A stretch of 64,000 nucleotides of DNA from Rhodobiaceae bacterium (GTDB lineage: Bacteria > Pseudomonadota > Alphaproteobacteria > Rhizobiales > NORP267): the NCBI GenBank assembly GCA_020441905.1, contig JAGRLG010000054.1, positions 1 to 64,000 on the forward strand. Direction: 5' to 3'. Position 1 is the first letter of the stretch, and each line of letters starts with the position of its first letter. A model generated the notes under the pieces. It searched no databases and had not been told where the DNA came from. It worked only from the letters and a program-made list of their open reading frames with translations. Position numbers and translations under genes: made by a program. Below are positions 9,119 through 17,127 of this stretch, one piece after another.

Positions 9119-9647
9119 CAAGGTGCGCCGGCAGGTTGGCACGCAAGGCCAGAACAATCTGGCGCCGCGACGCATCGAGCCCGGTCAGCGACAGCGACAG
9201 CAGCGGCATGCGCAGCAAGGTATTGACGCGGACAACGAAGGCGGCAAGACGCCCCGGCGGATCTATAAAGGCGTGCGGATCGTCGGGAATGACGGCCAGA
9301 TAGAGCTGGGAGCGGGCACGGAAAAGGTGAATCTGGCGAATGCGCTCCCAGGGGATCGTCGCCGGGCCGATGCGCCGGTCGCAGATACCCTCAGGCCCGA
9401 TACTCAACACCGGACCGGACCATTTCAGCCGCTCGGCGACAATAAGCAGCCCAAATAGAAAGACCAGCGAGGTCGCGACCAGCAACAGGGCGAGCGCCGG
9501 GCCGGCCTCGCCCTTGGCGATCGCCGCCAGCGGCACCGCCGCCAGGCCCGCCAGCAGCAGAGCCGACACCATGGCCGCGAACCGGCCATAGCCGAAATGG
9601 CGCGTGCCCCTTTCGCCAGCCCCGGTATCTGCCGAAGATTCAGTCAT
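9102..9647 (-). CDS. Two-segment membrane protein of unknown function
   Basis: This is a 181-residue protein. After a polar N-terminus (about 22 residues) there are two hydrophobic segments, roughly residues 24-45 and 50-68, then a cytoplasmic domain of about 110 residues. The latter contains SIGPEGICDRRIGPATIPWERIRQIHL. That pattern (a G.E.I.DRR...I.W..I) is seen in small membrane proteins whose soluble half resembles a PH-like fold, often named STM3941-like; I am not certain of that family. Function unknown. It is divergent from ccr. Its 3' end carries a 17-bp duplication spanning the stop codon. Confidence 0.65.
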   Translation of the reverse strand: MTESSADTGAGERGTRHFGYGRFAAMVSALLLAGLAAVPLAAIAKGEAGPALALLLVATSLVFLFGLLIVAERLKWSGPVLSIGPEGICDRRIGPATIPWERIRQIHLFRARSQLYLAVIPDDPHAFIDPPGRLAAFVVRVNTLLRMPLLSLSLTGLDASRRQIVLALRANLPAHLADEEG

Positions 9648-9758
9648 TTGCCAGCCCCTATTTCTTGCTGCGATGCCATATAGCCTGTCCTGTCAGTTGG
9701 AGGTCAGATCGTGATTGGCCCCCTATTTGGGCCGAAAAGCCACACTTCCCATCTATTT

Positions 9759-9771
9759 TGCTGCATTGCAA
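9759..9771. promoter_or_regulatory. Candidate PhaR box upstream of ccr
   Basis: TGCTGCATTGCAA is repeated exactly upstream of hbd at 24333-24345. On the minus strand it reads TGCAATGCAGCA, which fits the PhaR consensus I recall from Bradyrhizobium (TGC-RNY-GCA-SMA). It is 160 bp before the ccr start and flanked by A/T runs unusual for this genome. Confidence 0.6.
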
Positions 9772-9931
9772 AAAACCCTTGCGCCATCCGCTTGGCCAAT
9801 CATACGATGCGCCCTCGATACGCGTGCCCCGCGGAATCGGCTCACAGGCCGGATGTTCCGAGGGCGAATTGGGGATGTGCCGGTCGGTCAAGATGACAAA
9901 CGGCACCAAGATTGGCGATGGAGTTTCATCA

Positions 9932-11224
9932 ATGAACACAGGCGAAGCCTTGGCGACCCCCGTCAAGTACGATGCACCTGTAAAGGATCTTTACGAGATT
10001 GGCGAGATTCCGCCGCTCGGTCATGTTCCCGCGAACATGTACGCCTGGTGCATCAGGCAGGACCGGCACGGCCCGCCGGAAGACGCGATGCAGCTCGAGG
10101 TGGTTCCCACCTGGCAGATCGACAGCCACGAGGTGCTGATCTACGTAATGGCCGCCGGCGTCAATTATAACGGCGTCTGGGCCGCCCTCGGCACTCCTGT
10201 TTCAACGCTCGACGGCCATGACAGCCCGCACCATATCGCCGGATCGGACGCCTCCGGCATCGTCTGGGCGGTCGGTTCCAAGGTCACGCGCTGGAAGGTC
10301 GGCGACGAGGTCATCGTCCACTGCAACCAGGACGATGGCGACGACGAGGAATGCAATGGCGGCGACCCGATGTTCTCGCCGTCCCAGCGCATCTGGGGCT
10401 ATGAGACGCCCGACGGCTCCTTCGGCCAGTTCTGCCGTGTCCAGGCCCAGCAGCTCATGCCGCGCCCCCAGCACCTGACCTGGGAAGAATCGGCCTGCTA
10501 CACCCTGACCCTCGCCACCGCCTACCGCATGCTGTTCGGCCACAGCCCGCACCGCCTGCGCCCCGGCGACAACGTGCTGGTCTGGGGTGCCTCGGGCGGC
10601 CTCGGCTCAATGGCGATCCAGCTTTGCGCCGCCGCCGGCGCCAATGCCATTGGCATCATCTCCGACGATGACAAGCGCGATTTCGTCATGCAGCTCGGCG
10701 CCCGCGGCGTGCTGAACCGCAAGGATTTCAATTGCTGGGGCCAGATGCCCCAGGTCAACAGCCCCGAATACAATGCCTGGGTCAAGGAAGCGCGCAAGTT
10801 CGGCAAGGCGATCTGGGAAATCACCGGCAAGGGCAACGACGTCGATCTGGTGTTCGAGCATCCCGGCGAGGCCACCTTTCCGGTGTCCTGCCTGGTGGTC
10901 AAGCGCGGCGGCATGGTCGTCTTCTGCGCCGGCACCTCGGGCTACAATCTGACCTTTGACGCGCGCTATGTATGGATGCGCCAGAAGCGCATCCAGGGGT
11001 CGCATTTCGCCCATCTCAAGCAGGCCAGCGAGGCCAACAAGTTCGTTATCGAACGGCGCCTCGACCCCTGCATGTCGGAGGTTTTCCCCTGGGCTCAGAT
11101 CCCCAAGGCCCATACCAAGATGTGGAAAAACCAGCACCTTCCGGGAAACATGGCGGTTCTGGTCAATGCGCCGGTGGCCGGCCTGCGCACATTCGAAGAC
11201 GCGCTGGAAGCCTCGGGCAGCTAG
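9932..11224 (+). CDS. ccr: Crotonyl-CoA carboxylase/reductase
   Basis: The 430-residue enzyme catalyses NADPH-dependent reductive carboxylation of crotonyl-CoA to ethylmalonyl-CoA, the signature step of the EMC pathway. It is a medium-chain dehydrogenase/reductase: AGVNYNGVWA and HIAGSDASGIVW in the N-terminal catalytic domain, and GASGGLGSMAIQL in the nucleotide-binding domain from about residue 218. Family-specific blocks include HCNQDDGDDEECNGGDPM and FEHPGEATFPVS. The ATG at 9932 gives the usual family length and has GGAG 8 bases upstream; the open frame extends to 9665 but those codons do not resemble the family. A strong terminator follows. A candidate PhaR site lies upstream. Confidence 0.96.
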   Translation: MNTGEALATPVKYDAPVKDLYEIGEIPPLGHVPANMYAWCIRQDRHGPPEDAMQLEVVPTWQIDSHEVLIYVMAAGVNYNGVWAALGTPVSTLDGHDSPHHIAGSDASGIVWAVGSKVTRWKVGDEVIVHCNQDDGDDEECNGGDPMFSPSQRIWGYETPDGSFGQFCRVQAQQLMPRPQHLTWEESACYTLTLATAYRMLFGHSPHRLRPGDNVLVWGASGGLGSMAIQLCAAAGANAIGIISDDDKRDFVMQLGARGVLNRKDFNCWGQMPQVNSPEYNAWVKEARKFGKAIWEITGKGNDVDLVFEHPGEATFPVSCLVVKRGGMVVFCAGTSGYNLTFDARYVWMRQKRIQGSHFAHLKQASEANKFVIERRLDPCMSEVFPWAQIPKAHTKMWKNQHLPGNMAVLVNAPVAGLRTFEDALEASGS

Positions 11225-11268
11225 GCCGTCTGGCCGGTCCTGGCAGCTACCGAACCGATACGACCAAA

Positions 11269-11298
11269 ACGGGCGGGGATTTCCCCCGCCCGTTTTTT
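11269..11298. terminator. Bidirectional rho-independent terminator after ccr
   Basis: Stem ACGGGCGGGG / CCCCGCCCGT with a short ATTTC loop is followed by six T. An A-run precedes it, so it can also serve the converging chemoreceptor gene. Confidence 0.9.
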
Positions 11299-11324
11299 AG
11301 TGCCCCATCAAAACATATTTGCCG

Positions 11325-13442
11325 TCAGGCGACGCGAACCTCGTTGAGGAACTCATCGACATTGGCGCGCAGCTGTTCGGCCTGACCGGCTAGCGCCCCG
11401 GCCAGCGATTTGACGGTTTCAGCCGTCTCGCCGGTCACGTCGGCAGCCGAATTGACCTCGCCCATATTGTCGACCCCGGAGCGCGAACCCTGGGCGGCGC
11501 GCGAAACATTCTCGTTGATATTGCCGATGACCGCGTTCTGCTCTTCGACCGCGCTCGCCACCAGGGCGGCGATGCGCGACATTTCCTCGATGGTTTCATC
11601 GACGGTATTGATGGCTCCGGCAGCATCTGTCGCCGTCGACTGGATTTCCTTGATCTGGTGGGAAATTTCCTCGGTTGCCTTGGCAGTCTGGGTTGCCAGC
11701 GCCTTGACCTCGCTCGCCACCACGGCAAAGCCGCGCCCGGCTTCGCCGGCCCGTGCCGCCTCGATGGTGGCGTTGAGCGCCAGGAGGTTGGTCTGCTCGG
11801 CAATATCCTGGATCAGGTTGACGACCTCGCCGATGCGCTGCGCCGCCTCCGAAAGGCCGTCCATGGTATCGCTGGTCTTGCGCGCCTCGTGAACCGCGCG
11901 GTCGGCGACCTGGGTCGAGCGCGCCGCTTCGGAGGCGATCTGGTTGATCGACACCGCCAGTTCCTGCGCCGCATTCGATACCATCTCGACTTCCGTGCAC
12001 GCCGAACTGACCGCATTGCTCGCCACCGAAGCGCATTCGGTAACCTGCTGGGCATTGGCCGACAGGGCGCTGGAAACGTCTTCCATCTCTTTCACGGCGC
12101 CGCCGACACCACCCAGGGTCTGGCGCACGCCGGCCTCGAAATTGCGGATCGATGCTTCGATACGCTCCGAGCGCTGGAGTTGCGCGTCCCGCTGCCTGGC
12201 CTGATCGGCGGCGAGCCGGCTGCGTTCGATCGCATTGTCCTTGAACACATTGAGAGCGCGCGCCATTTCGCCGAGCTCGTTCTTGACCTCGGCGCCAGGC
12301 ACAAAGACCGATGTGTCGCCCTCGGCCAGGCCGCGCATGGCCAAAGTCAGCCGGTTGACCGGCAAGGTGATCGAGCGCCCGATCAGATAGCACAGGATCA
12401 GGACGACAAAGGCGGTGGCGCCCATGCCGATATACATATGCCGTTCGATCGTCGCCCGCGCCTCGAGCAGGTCCTCGGACCGCTGATTGCGGTTGCGCTC
12501 GGCCACCGAGGTGATGGCATCGATCAGATATGGCAGCTTGGTGAAAACGGACTGAAGATCCTTGAGGTTCTTGGCGACGGCCTGATGCTCGCCGACATAA
12601 GCGTCGAACTTGGCCACATAGGCGCCGAATGCCTCCTCTACGGCGGCACGCTCCGTGGCGCTGATCGCCGCAGCGGCGATGAGCCTGGCGGCTTCCTCGC
12701 GCTGGTCCTTATAGGCATCGAGCGAACTTTGCTCGCCAAAGCGCAGATAGTCTTTTTCATGCAGGCGCATCTGGCCGAAATGAACGAGGAATTCGTCCAT
12801 ATCCGGATCGCCAAATTGCGGCTTGGCCGCCTTGGCAGCGGCGTGAACCGCCTGCGCCGCAACATGGATTTCGCCCGCCAGCCCCTCATTGAGGCCCAGC
12901 CCGAGGCGTGCCTGACCGGCCACCACATCCTTGAATATCTGGTCGTTTTCCTTGATCCGGTCCAAGCCTTCCTTGGCCTGCCCGGACAGCTCGCCGACAG
13001 CATCGGAGCTGGCGATCAACTCCAGCGACAATTTGGCGACCTGGGAGAAGCTGTCACGGTCATAGGTGAAATCGACATCCCGCTGCAGCAGGAAGTCTTT
13101 CTCGTAGCGGCTCATCTGCAGCGTGTTGATGGTGACATCGCGGGCAAAGCCCAGCACTTCGCCGAATTGCTGGGCTTCCTTGAAGGCGGCATCGACGCGC
13201 ACGCGTCCGTAGAAGAAATTGGCGGCGATCGACGACAGCCCGATGATGGCGATCACGGCCAGCAGCGCCACGCGCGCCCGGATCGACAGCCGGCCGATGC
13301 CGGATACGATACGCGATCCGCCGCCGCGCGCTTTCTTGGCGTGCGAATTTTCGCCTGACTGCGATTTCTGACGGTTGCTGCCCCTAAACGTCACTTTTGC
13401 CAGCAAGCCCCCAAGCTTGCCGGTTCCGCCCAGAATTGCCAT
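11325..13442 (-). CDS. Methyl-accepting chemotaxis protein with large helical sensor
   Basis: The 705-residue receptor has a basic cytoplasmic N-terminus of about 50 residues, a membrane segment ([19 protein letters not shown]), and a helical periplasmic domain of about 260 residues. A second membrane segment ([15 protein letters not shown]), a HAMP domain and a long coiled-coil signalling domain follow. The hairpin tip [22 protein letters not shown] is the universal MCP signature. The periplasmic length and all-helical character fit a helical bimodular sensor (HBM type), which in known members binds organic acids; the ligand here is unknown. The ATG at 13442 has GAGGG very close; a TTG at 13451 is the alternative. 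No che genes are nearby. Confidence 0.92.
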   Translation of the reverse strand: MAILGGTGKLGGLLAKVTFRGSNRQKSQSGENSHAKKARGGGSRIVSGIGRLSIRARVALLAVIAIIGLSSIAANFFYGRVRVDAAFKEAQQFGEVLGFARDVTINTLQMSRYEKDFLLQRDVDFTYDRDSFSQVAKLSLELIASSDAVGELSGQAKEGLDRIKENDQIFKDVVAGQARLGLGLNEGLAGEIHVAAQAVHAAAKAAKPQFGDPDMDEFLVHFGQMRLHEKDYLRFGEQSSLDAYKDQREEAARLIAAAAISATERAAVEEAFGAYVAKFDAYVGEHQAVAKNLKDLQSVFTKLPYLIDAITSVAERNRNQRSEDLLEARATIERHMYIGMGATAFVVLILCYLIGRSITLPVNRLTLAMRGLAEGDTSVFVPGAEVKNELGEMARALNVFKDNAIERSRLAADQARQRDAQLQRSERIEASIRNFEAGVRQTLGGVGGAVKEMEDVSSALSANAQQVTECASVASNAVSSACTEVEMVSNAAQELAVSINQIASEAARSTQVADRAVHEARKTSDTMDGLSEAAQRIGEVVNLIQDIAEQTNLLALNATIEAARAGEAGRGFAVVASEVKALATQTAKATEEISHQIKEIQSTATDAAGAINTVDETIEEMSRIAALVASAVEEQNAVIGNINENVSRAAQGSRSGVDNMGEVNSAADVTGETAETVKSLAGALAGQAEQLRANVDEFLNEVRVA

Positions 13443-13591
13443 ATCCCTCAATCCGTTTTTCTTATTTGAAAAATGACTTAAATAAATTCCCGTCCCACGC
13501 CATTAGTGGCCGGGATCAGTAAAGTTTTGATTAAAGCGAAGGCAGGGCGCTGCAGGCGATCGGTCCGGGTTCCTCGCCGGCGCAACGAACG

Positions 13592-14497
13592 CTAGCGCGG
13601 CCGCCTGCCGGCAGCGGTAGCGGACCGGCATTGCGGTCCGTGCGGAGACAGCCGCCGCAGCCGGAAAAGCGCGGCGTTCAATTCGCCGCCGAGAATGAAC
13701 ACGGCGGCGACAAGATAGAGAAACACCAGCGCCGCCATGACCCCGGCAAGGCCGGCATAGGTCGACACATATCCTGCGAAGCTTTCCAGATAGCGCGCGA
13801 ACAGCTCGGCGCCGAGCAGCCAGAATGCCAGGGTGAAGACGATCCCCGGCCAGATATCGCCAACGCCGCGCTGTCCGTCCGGCAGCCACAAATGGGCGAT
13901 GGTCAGTCCGGTGGCCATGATGGCAACGGCAAGCAGCCAGCGCCATCCTTCCGCCACGTGCATCGCCGGCACCAGCCATGGCGCGAAATTCTCTCCCGCC
14001 ATGCGCACCACCGGAGCCAGAACCAGCAGCAGGGCCAGCGCCAGCAGCACCAGCGCGCCGATAACGATGAAGGCAAGGCTTTGCGCCCGCAGCCGCCACA
14101 TCGGCCGGCTTTCGCGCCGCCGATAGGCGCGGTTGAGCGCCACCCGCATCGCCTCCACGCCATTGCTGGCCAGAAACAGCAGCACCAATAGGCCGAAGGT
14201 GGCGACGCCGCCGCGCGGCTGCGTCAGCACGATATGGACCTGGTTGGCGATGGGCGCCGCGACCTCCGCCGGCCAAACCTGGAAAAGGATATCCGCGGCC
14301 TCGTCGGCAAGCTGCTGCGAGCCGAACAGTCCGGCCAGCGCGGTGACCACGATGAGAAACGGAAACAGCGCCATCAGGATCGACAGCGCGACATGGCTGG
14401 CGATCGCCCAGCCGTCATCGGCATTGAAATGCCCGGCGGCATCCGCGCCGACCCAGCGCGCCGCGCGCCACAGCCTCGATATCCGCCTCCGCGTCAT
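13592..14497 (-). CDS. YihY/BrkB family membrane protein
   Basis: The 301-residue protein has about six hydrophobic segments and the family blocks ASHVALSILMALFPFLIVV, FLASNGVEAMRVALNRAYRRRESR and WPGIVFTLAFWLLGAELFARYL. This family was once annotated as ribonuclease BN, which is wrong for these proteins. They are inner-membrane proteins of unresolved transport function. The C-terminal tail is short and basic. The gene is divergent from mcd, with about 118 bp between the two starts. Confidence 0.9.
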   Translation of the reverse strand: MTRRRISRLWRAARWVGADAAGHFNADDGWAIASHVALSILMALFPFLIVVTALAGLFGSQQLADEAADILFQVWPAEVAAPIANQVHIVLTQPRGGVATFGLLVLLFLASNGVEAMRVALNRAYRRRESRPMWRLRAQSLAFIVIGALVLLALALLLVLAPVVRMAGENFAPWLVPAMHVAEGWRWLLAVAIMATGLTIAHLWLPDGQRGVGDIWPGIVFTLAFWLLGAELFARYLESFAGYVSTYAGLAGVMAALVFLYLVAAVFILGGELNAALFRLRRLSPHGPQCRSATAAGRRPR

Positions 14498-14513
14498 CTT
14501 GCTGGACTACCAC

Positions 14514-14527
14514 AAAAACCGGTTTTT
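14514..14527. repeat. 14-bp perfect palindrome upstream of mcd
   Basis: AAAAACC-GGTTTTT is a perfect palindrome in the mcd/yihY divergent gap. It overlaps a second inverted repeat (TTTTGA at 14524-14529, TCAAAA at 14540-14545). Promoter element, operator or degraded REP are all possible. Confidence 0.45.
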
Positions 14528-14559
14528 GACCGCTTGCGATCAAAAGCGTTTTCCGCCAC

Positions 14560-14572
14560 TGTGCGCCGCACA
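14560..14572. promoter_or_regulatory. Candidate PhaR box upstream of mcd
   Basis: TGTGC-GCC-GCACA is a palindrome with the TGC-N3-GCA core. TGCGCCGCACAA fits TGC-RNY-GCA-SMA at every position. It lies 44 bp before the mcd ATG, where it could overlap the promoter. Confidence 0.5.
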
Positions 14573-14615
14573 ATCGACGAAGATGACCCGAAAAGGGTTG
14601 GACCAGGAGGCAAAT

Positions 14616-16295
14616 ATGAGCCTGGCTGAGAACAATACGGCCACCCCGGAAACCCTGATATCCGCCGCCCATGACGCGGTCGGCGTGCTCGACCAGTTGC
14701 TCGGCGAAGCGCGCATGGCGGTTGACAGGATGGTGCGCGTCGACGGGCGTATCGATGCCGTCAGGCTTGAGCGCCAGCAGCATGCCGCCCATGGCCTGGC
14801 CTGGCTTGCAACTTATGTCGAAGCCCTGCGCCAGATGGCGTCCTATGGCGAACGCCAGCAGTCGGCGGGTCGCTTCGGCGAGATCGAGCAGCTCATTTTC
14901 CAGATCGCCTTTGGCGAATATCTCAGCCAGGTCGCCGGCGGCATCCCCATGAATCAGGGCGAGTTCATCCGCCTGTCCGACCTCGGCCTGCCGCGCTCGC
15001 GCGCCGCGACGCTGATCGCCCAGCCCTCGGTTGCGACACTGATCGACGGCAATTCCCCGGCTGCCCGCGCCCGCCTCATGGAACTGCTGACCCCGCTGGA
15101 AGGCGCGTCCTCATATGGCGATATCGGCCTCGACGAAACCCTGGAGGCCTTCCGCGAGGAAATGCGCCGCTTCGCCGGCGACAATGTCGTACCCCATGCC
15201 CATGAATGGCACCTGGCCAACGAATATATCCCCCTCGAAGTCATCGGCCAGATGGCGGAACTTGGCGTCTTCGGCCTCACCATTCCGGAAGAATATGGCG
15301 GGCTCGGACTTGGCAAGGAGAGCATGTGCGTCGTGTCCGAGGAGCTGTCGCGCGCCTATATCGGCGTTGGCTCGCTGGGCACCCGTTCCGAGATTGCCGC
15401 CGAGCTGATTCTGGCCGGCGGCACCCGGGAACAGAAGGAAAAGTGGCTCCCGCTCATCGCCTCCGGCGAGATCCTGCCCACCGCGGTCTTCACCGAGCCC
15501 AATACCGGCTCGGACCTTGCCAGCCTCAAGACCCGCGCCGTGCGTGAGGGCGATGTCTACAAGATCACCGGCAACAAGACCTGGATCACCCATCCGGTTC
15601 GCGCCGATGTCATGACCCTGCTGGCCCGCACCAACCCTGACGACAAGGGCTATCGCGGCCTGTCCATGTTCCTGGCCGAAAAGCCGCGCGGCAGCGACGA
15701 AGATCCCTTCCCGGCGCCGGGCATGACCGGCGGCGAGATCGAGGTCATCGGCTATCGCGGCATGAAGGAATACGAGATCGGTTTCGACGGTTTCGAGGTC
15801 AAGGCCGAGAACCTGCTCGGGCTCGAGGAGGGCCAGGGCTTCAAGCAGCTCATGCAGACGTTTGAATCGGCCAGAATCCAGACCGCCGCCCGCGCCGTCG
15901 GCGTTGCCCAGTCGGCCATGGACCTGGCGTTGCGCTACGCCACCGAGCGGGTGCAGTTCGGCAAGCAGATCGTCGCCTTCCCGCGCGTCGCCGACAAAAT
16001 CGCCCTCATGGCGACCGAGGTCATGATCGCGCGCCAGATCACTTACTTTGCCGCCCGCGAGAAGGACGAGGGCCGGCGCTGCGACCTGGAGGCCGGCATG
16101 GCCAAGCTGCTGGCGGCGCGCATCGCCTGGGCCGCCGCCGACAATGCGGTGCAGATCCATGGCGGCAACGGTTTTGCCGAGGAATACCCGGTCAGCCGCG
16201 TGCTGTGCGACGCCCGCATTCTCAATATTTTCGAGGGCGCGGCCGAAATCCAGGCCCAGGTCATCGCCCGCCGCATCCTCGAAGGCGCCAACTAG
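14616..16295 (+). CDS. mcd: (2S)-Methylsuccinyl-CoA dehydrogenase
   Basis: The 559-residue protein is an FAD-dependent acyl-CoA dehydrogenase with an N-terminal extension of about 165 residues not found in ordinary family members. That architecture is typical of Mcd, which oxidises (2S)-methylsuccinyl-CoA to mesaconyl-CoA in the EMC pathway. The catalytic part begins around residue 170 with LDETLEAFREEMRRFA and includes FGLTIPEEYGGLGLGKE, TEPNTGSDLASLKTR, and QIHGGNGFAEEYPVSR. Glu540 in NIFEGAAEIQ is the expected catalytic base. The ATG at 14616 has a perfect AGGAGG 5 bases before it; the open frame continues upstream to 14133 only because of shadow coding. Electrons would go to EtfAB (22.6-24.3 kb). 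Confidence 0.93.
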   Translation: MSLAENNTATPETLISAAHDAVGVLDQLLGEARMAVDRMVRVDGRIDAVRLERQQHAAHGLAWLATYVEALRQMASYGERQQSAGRFGEIEQLIFQIAFGEYLSQVAGGIPMNQGEFIRLSDLGLPRSRAATLIAQPSVATLIDGNSPAARARLMELLTPLEGASSYGDIGLDETLEAFREEMRRFAGDNVVPHAHEWHLANEYIPLEVIGQMAELGVFGLTIPEEYGGLGLGKESMCVVSEELSRAYIGVGSLGTRSEIAAELILAGGTREQKEKWLPLIASGEILPTAVFTEPNTGSDLASLKTRAVREGDVYKITGNKTWITHPVRADVMTLLARTNPDDKGYRGLSMFLAEKPRGSDEDPFPAPGMTGGEIEVIGYRGMKEYEIGFDGFEVKAENLLGLEEGQGFKQLMQTFESARIQTAARAVGVAQSAMDLALRYATERVQFGKQIVAFPRVADKIALMATEVMIARQITYFAAREKDEGRRCDLEAGMAKLLAARIAWAAADNAVQIHGGNGFAEEYPVSRVLCDARILNIFEGAAEIQAQVIARRILEGAN

Positions 16296-16312
16296 ACCGC
16301 CAGGTCCGCCGC

Positions 16313-16795
16313 TCAGGCAGGCAGGAACTTCAACGCCACGCCATTGATGCAGTGGCGCTTGCCGGTGGGCGGCGGCCCGTCATCGAAGACATGGCCGAGA
16401 TGCCCGCCGCAGCGCGCGCAATGGACCTCGATGCGTTTCATGAACAAGGAGTGATCGGGCCGGGTGCCCACCGCGCCCGAACTTAGGGCGCGCGTAAAGC
16501 TCGGCCAGCCGGTGCCGCTGTCATATTTGTCGCCCGAGGCATAGAGCGGCAATTCGCAACCGGCGCAGGCAAATATCCCGTCGCGCTTTTCATGCAGCAA
16601 GGGGCTCGATCCGGGCCGCTCGGTCGCCTCCTGGCGCAGCACGGCATAGGCTTGCGGGCTGAGAATCTTGCGCCACTCGGCATCGCTGCGGGTGATCTCG
16701 AAAGTCCCGCCCAGCGCCCCACCTCCGGCCAGCGCCAAGGCGCCGCCGGCGCAGGAGGCCAGGAGCATGTCTCGTCGTGTCATCATCATCGTCAT
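16313..16795 (-). CDS. msrB: Peptide-methionine (R)-S-oxide reductase with Tat-like signal
   Basis: The 160-residue protein reduces methionine-R-sulfoxide. The MsrB fold shows two CxxC zinc pairs (CAGC and CARC), the block DSGTGWPSF, and the catalytic cysteine in RHCINGVALKF. The N-terminus MTRRDMLLASCAGGALALAGG is a basic-hydrophobic leader with an RR pair, suggesting export, possibly by Tat or as a lipoprotein at the Cys. This enzyme would repair envelope proteins. Several ATGs cluster at the start (16795, 16789, 16786, 16783) so the exact start is uncertain. An 8-copy decamer repeat sits where its promoter should be. Confidence 0.93.
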   Translation of the reverse strand: MTMMMTRRDMLLASCAGGALALAGGGALGGTFEITRSDAEWRKILSPQAYAVLRQEATERPGSSPLLHEKRDGIFACAGCELPLYASGDKYDSGTGWPSFTRALSSGAVGTRPDHSLFMKRIEVHCARCGGHLGHVFDDGPPPTGKRHCINGVALKFLPA

Positions 16796-17127
16796 CCCCG
16801 TTCTGGCCCGTTCTGGCCCGTTCTGGCCCGATCTGGTCCGATCTGGCCCGATCTGGCCCGATCCCGCCCGATGCGGCTTGATCTGGTGGCCTTTCGCCGC
16901 GCCAGGCGCTCGGCGCGGCGCAGCTGGCGGCTGCTCCGTGACAGTATGGCGTAAAATGCAGGCGGATCGATTTCACACCTATTCACATTTTTGGCAGGCG
17001 AAGGCGTCTGATAGCCGCAATGGCACCGCGGGACTGCCGATGGCTGCGCCGCCCTTGGCCATTGCCCATTCGCCCAAGGTGAACTAGGAAAAGGCTTGGG
17101 GGGCGCCTTTTCGGGGGGAAAGCGCAA
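16796..17127. other. Intergenic region msrB / membrane protein
   Basis: This 332-bp divergent gap holds the decamer repeat array near the msrB start. The remainder has mixed composition, with an AT-richer patch near 16970-16995 (ATTTCACACCTATTCACA) that could hold the promoter of the 17128 gene. No RNA gene or further ORF with family resemblance was seen. Confidence 0.6.
16801..16880. repeat. 10-bp tandem repeat, about 8 copies, before msrB
   Basis: Decamer units run TTCTGGCCCG three times, then ATCTGGTCCG, ATCTGGCCCG twice and two decayed copies. The array begins 5 bp upstream of the first msrB start codon, so it lies in the msrB leader or promoter. The 10-bp period equals one helical turn. 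Confidence 0.9.

Noticed and set aside
9665-9931. Longer start for ccr
   Set aside because: The extra 89 codons are unlike the family and would contain the candidate PhaR site; the ATG at 9932 gives normal length.
14133-14615. N-terminal extension of mcd
   Set aside because: The codons overlap the yihY gene on the other strand and look like shadow sequence; a perfect ribosome site precedes the ATG at 14616.
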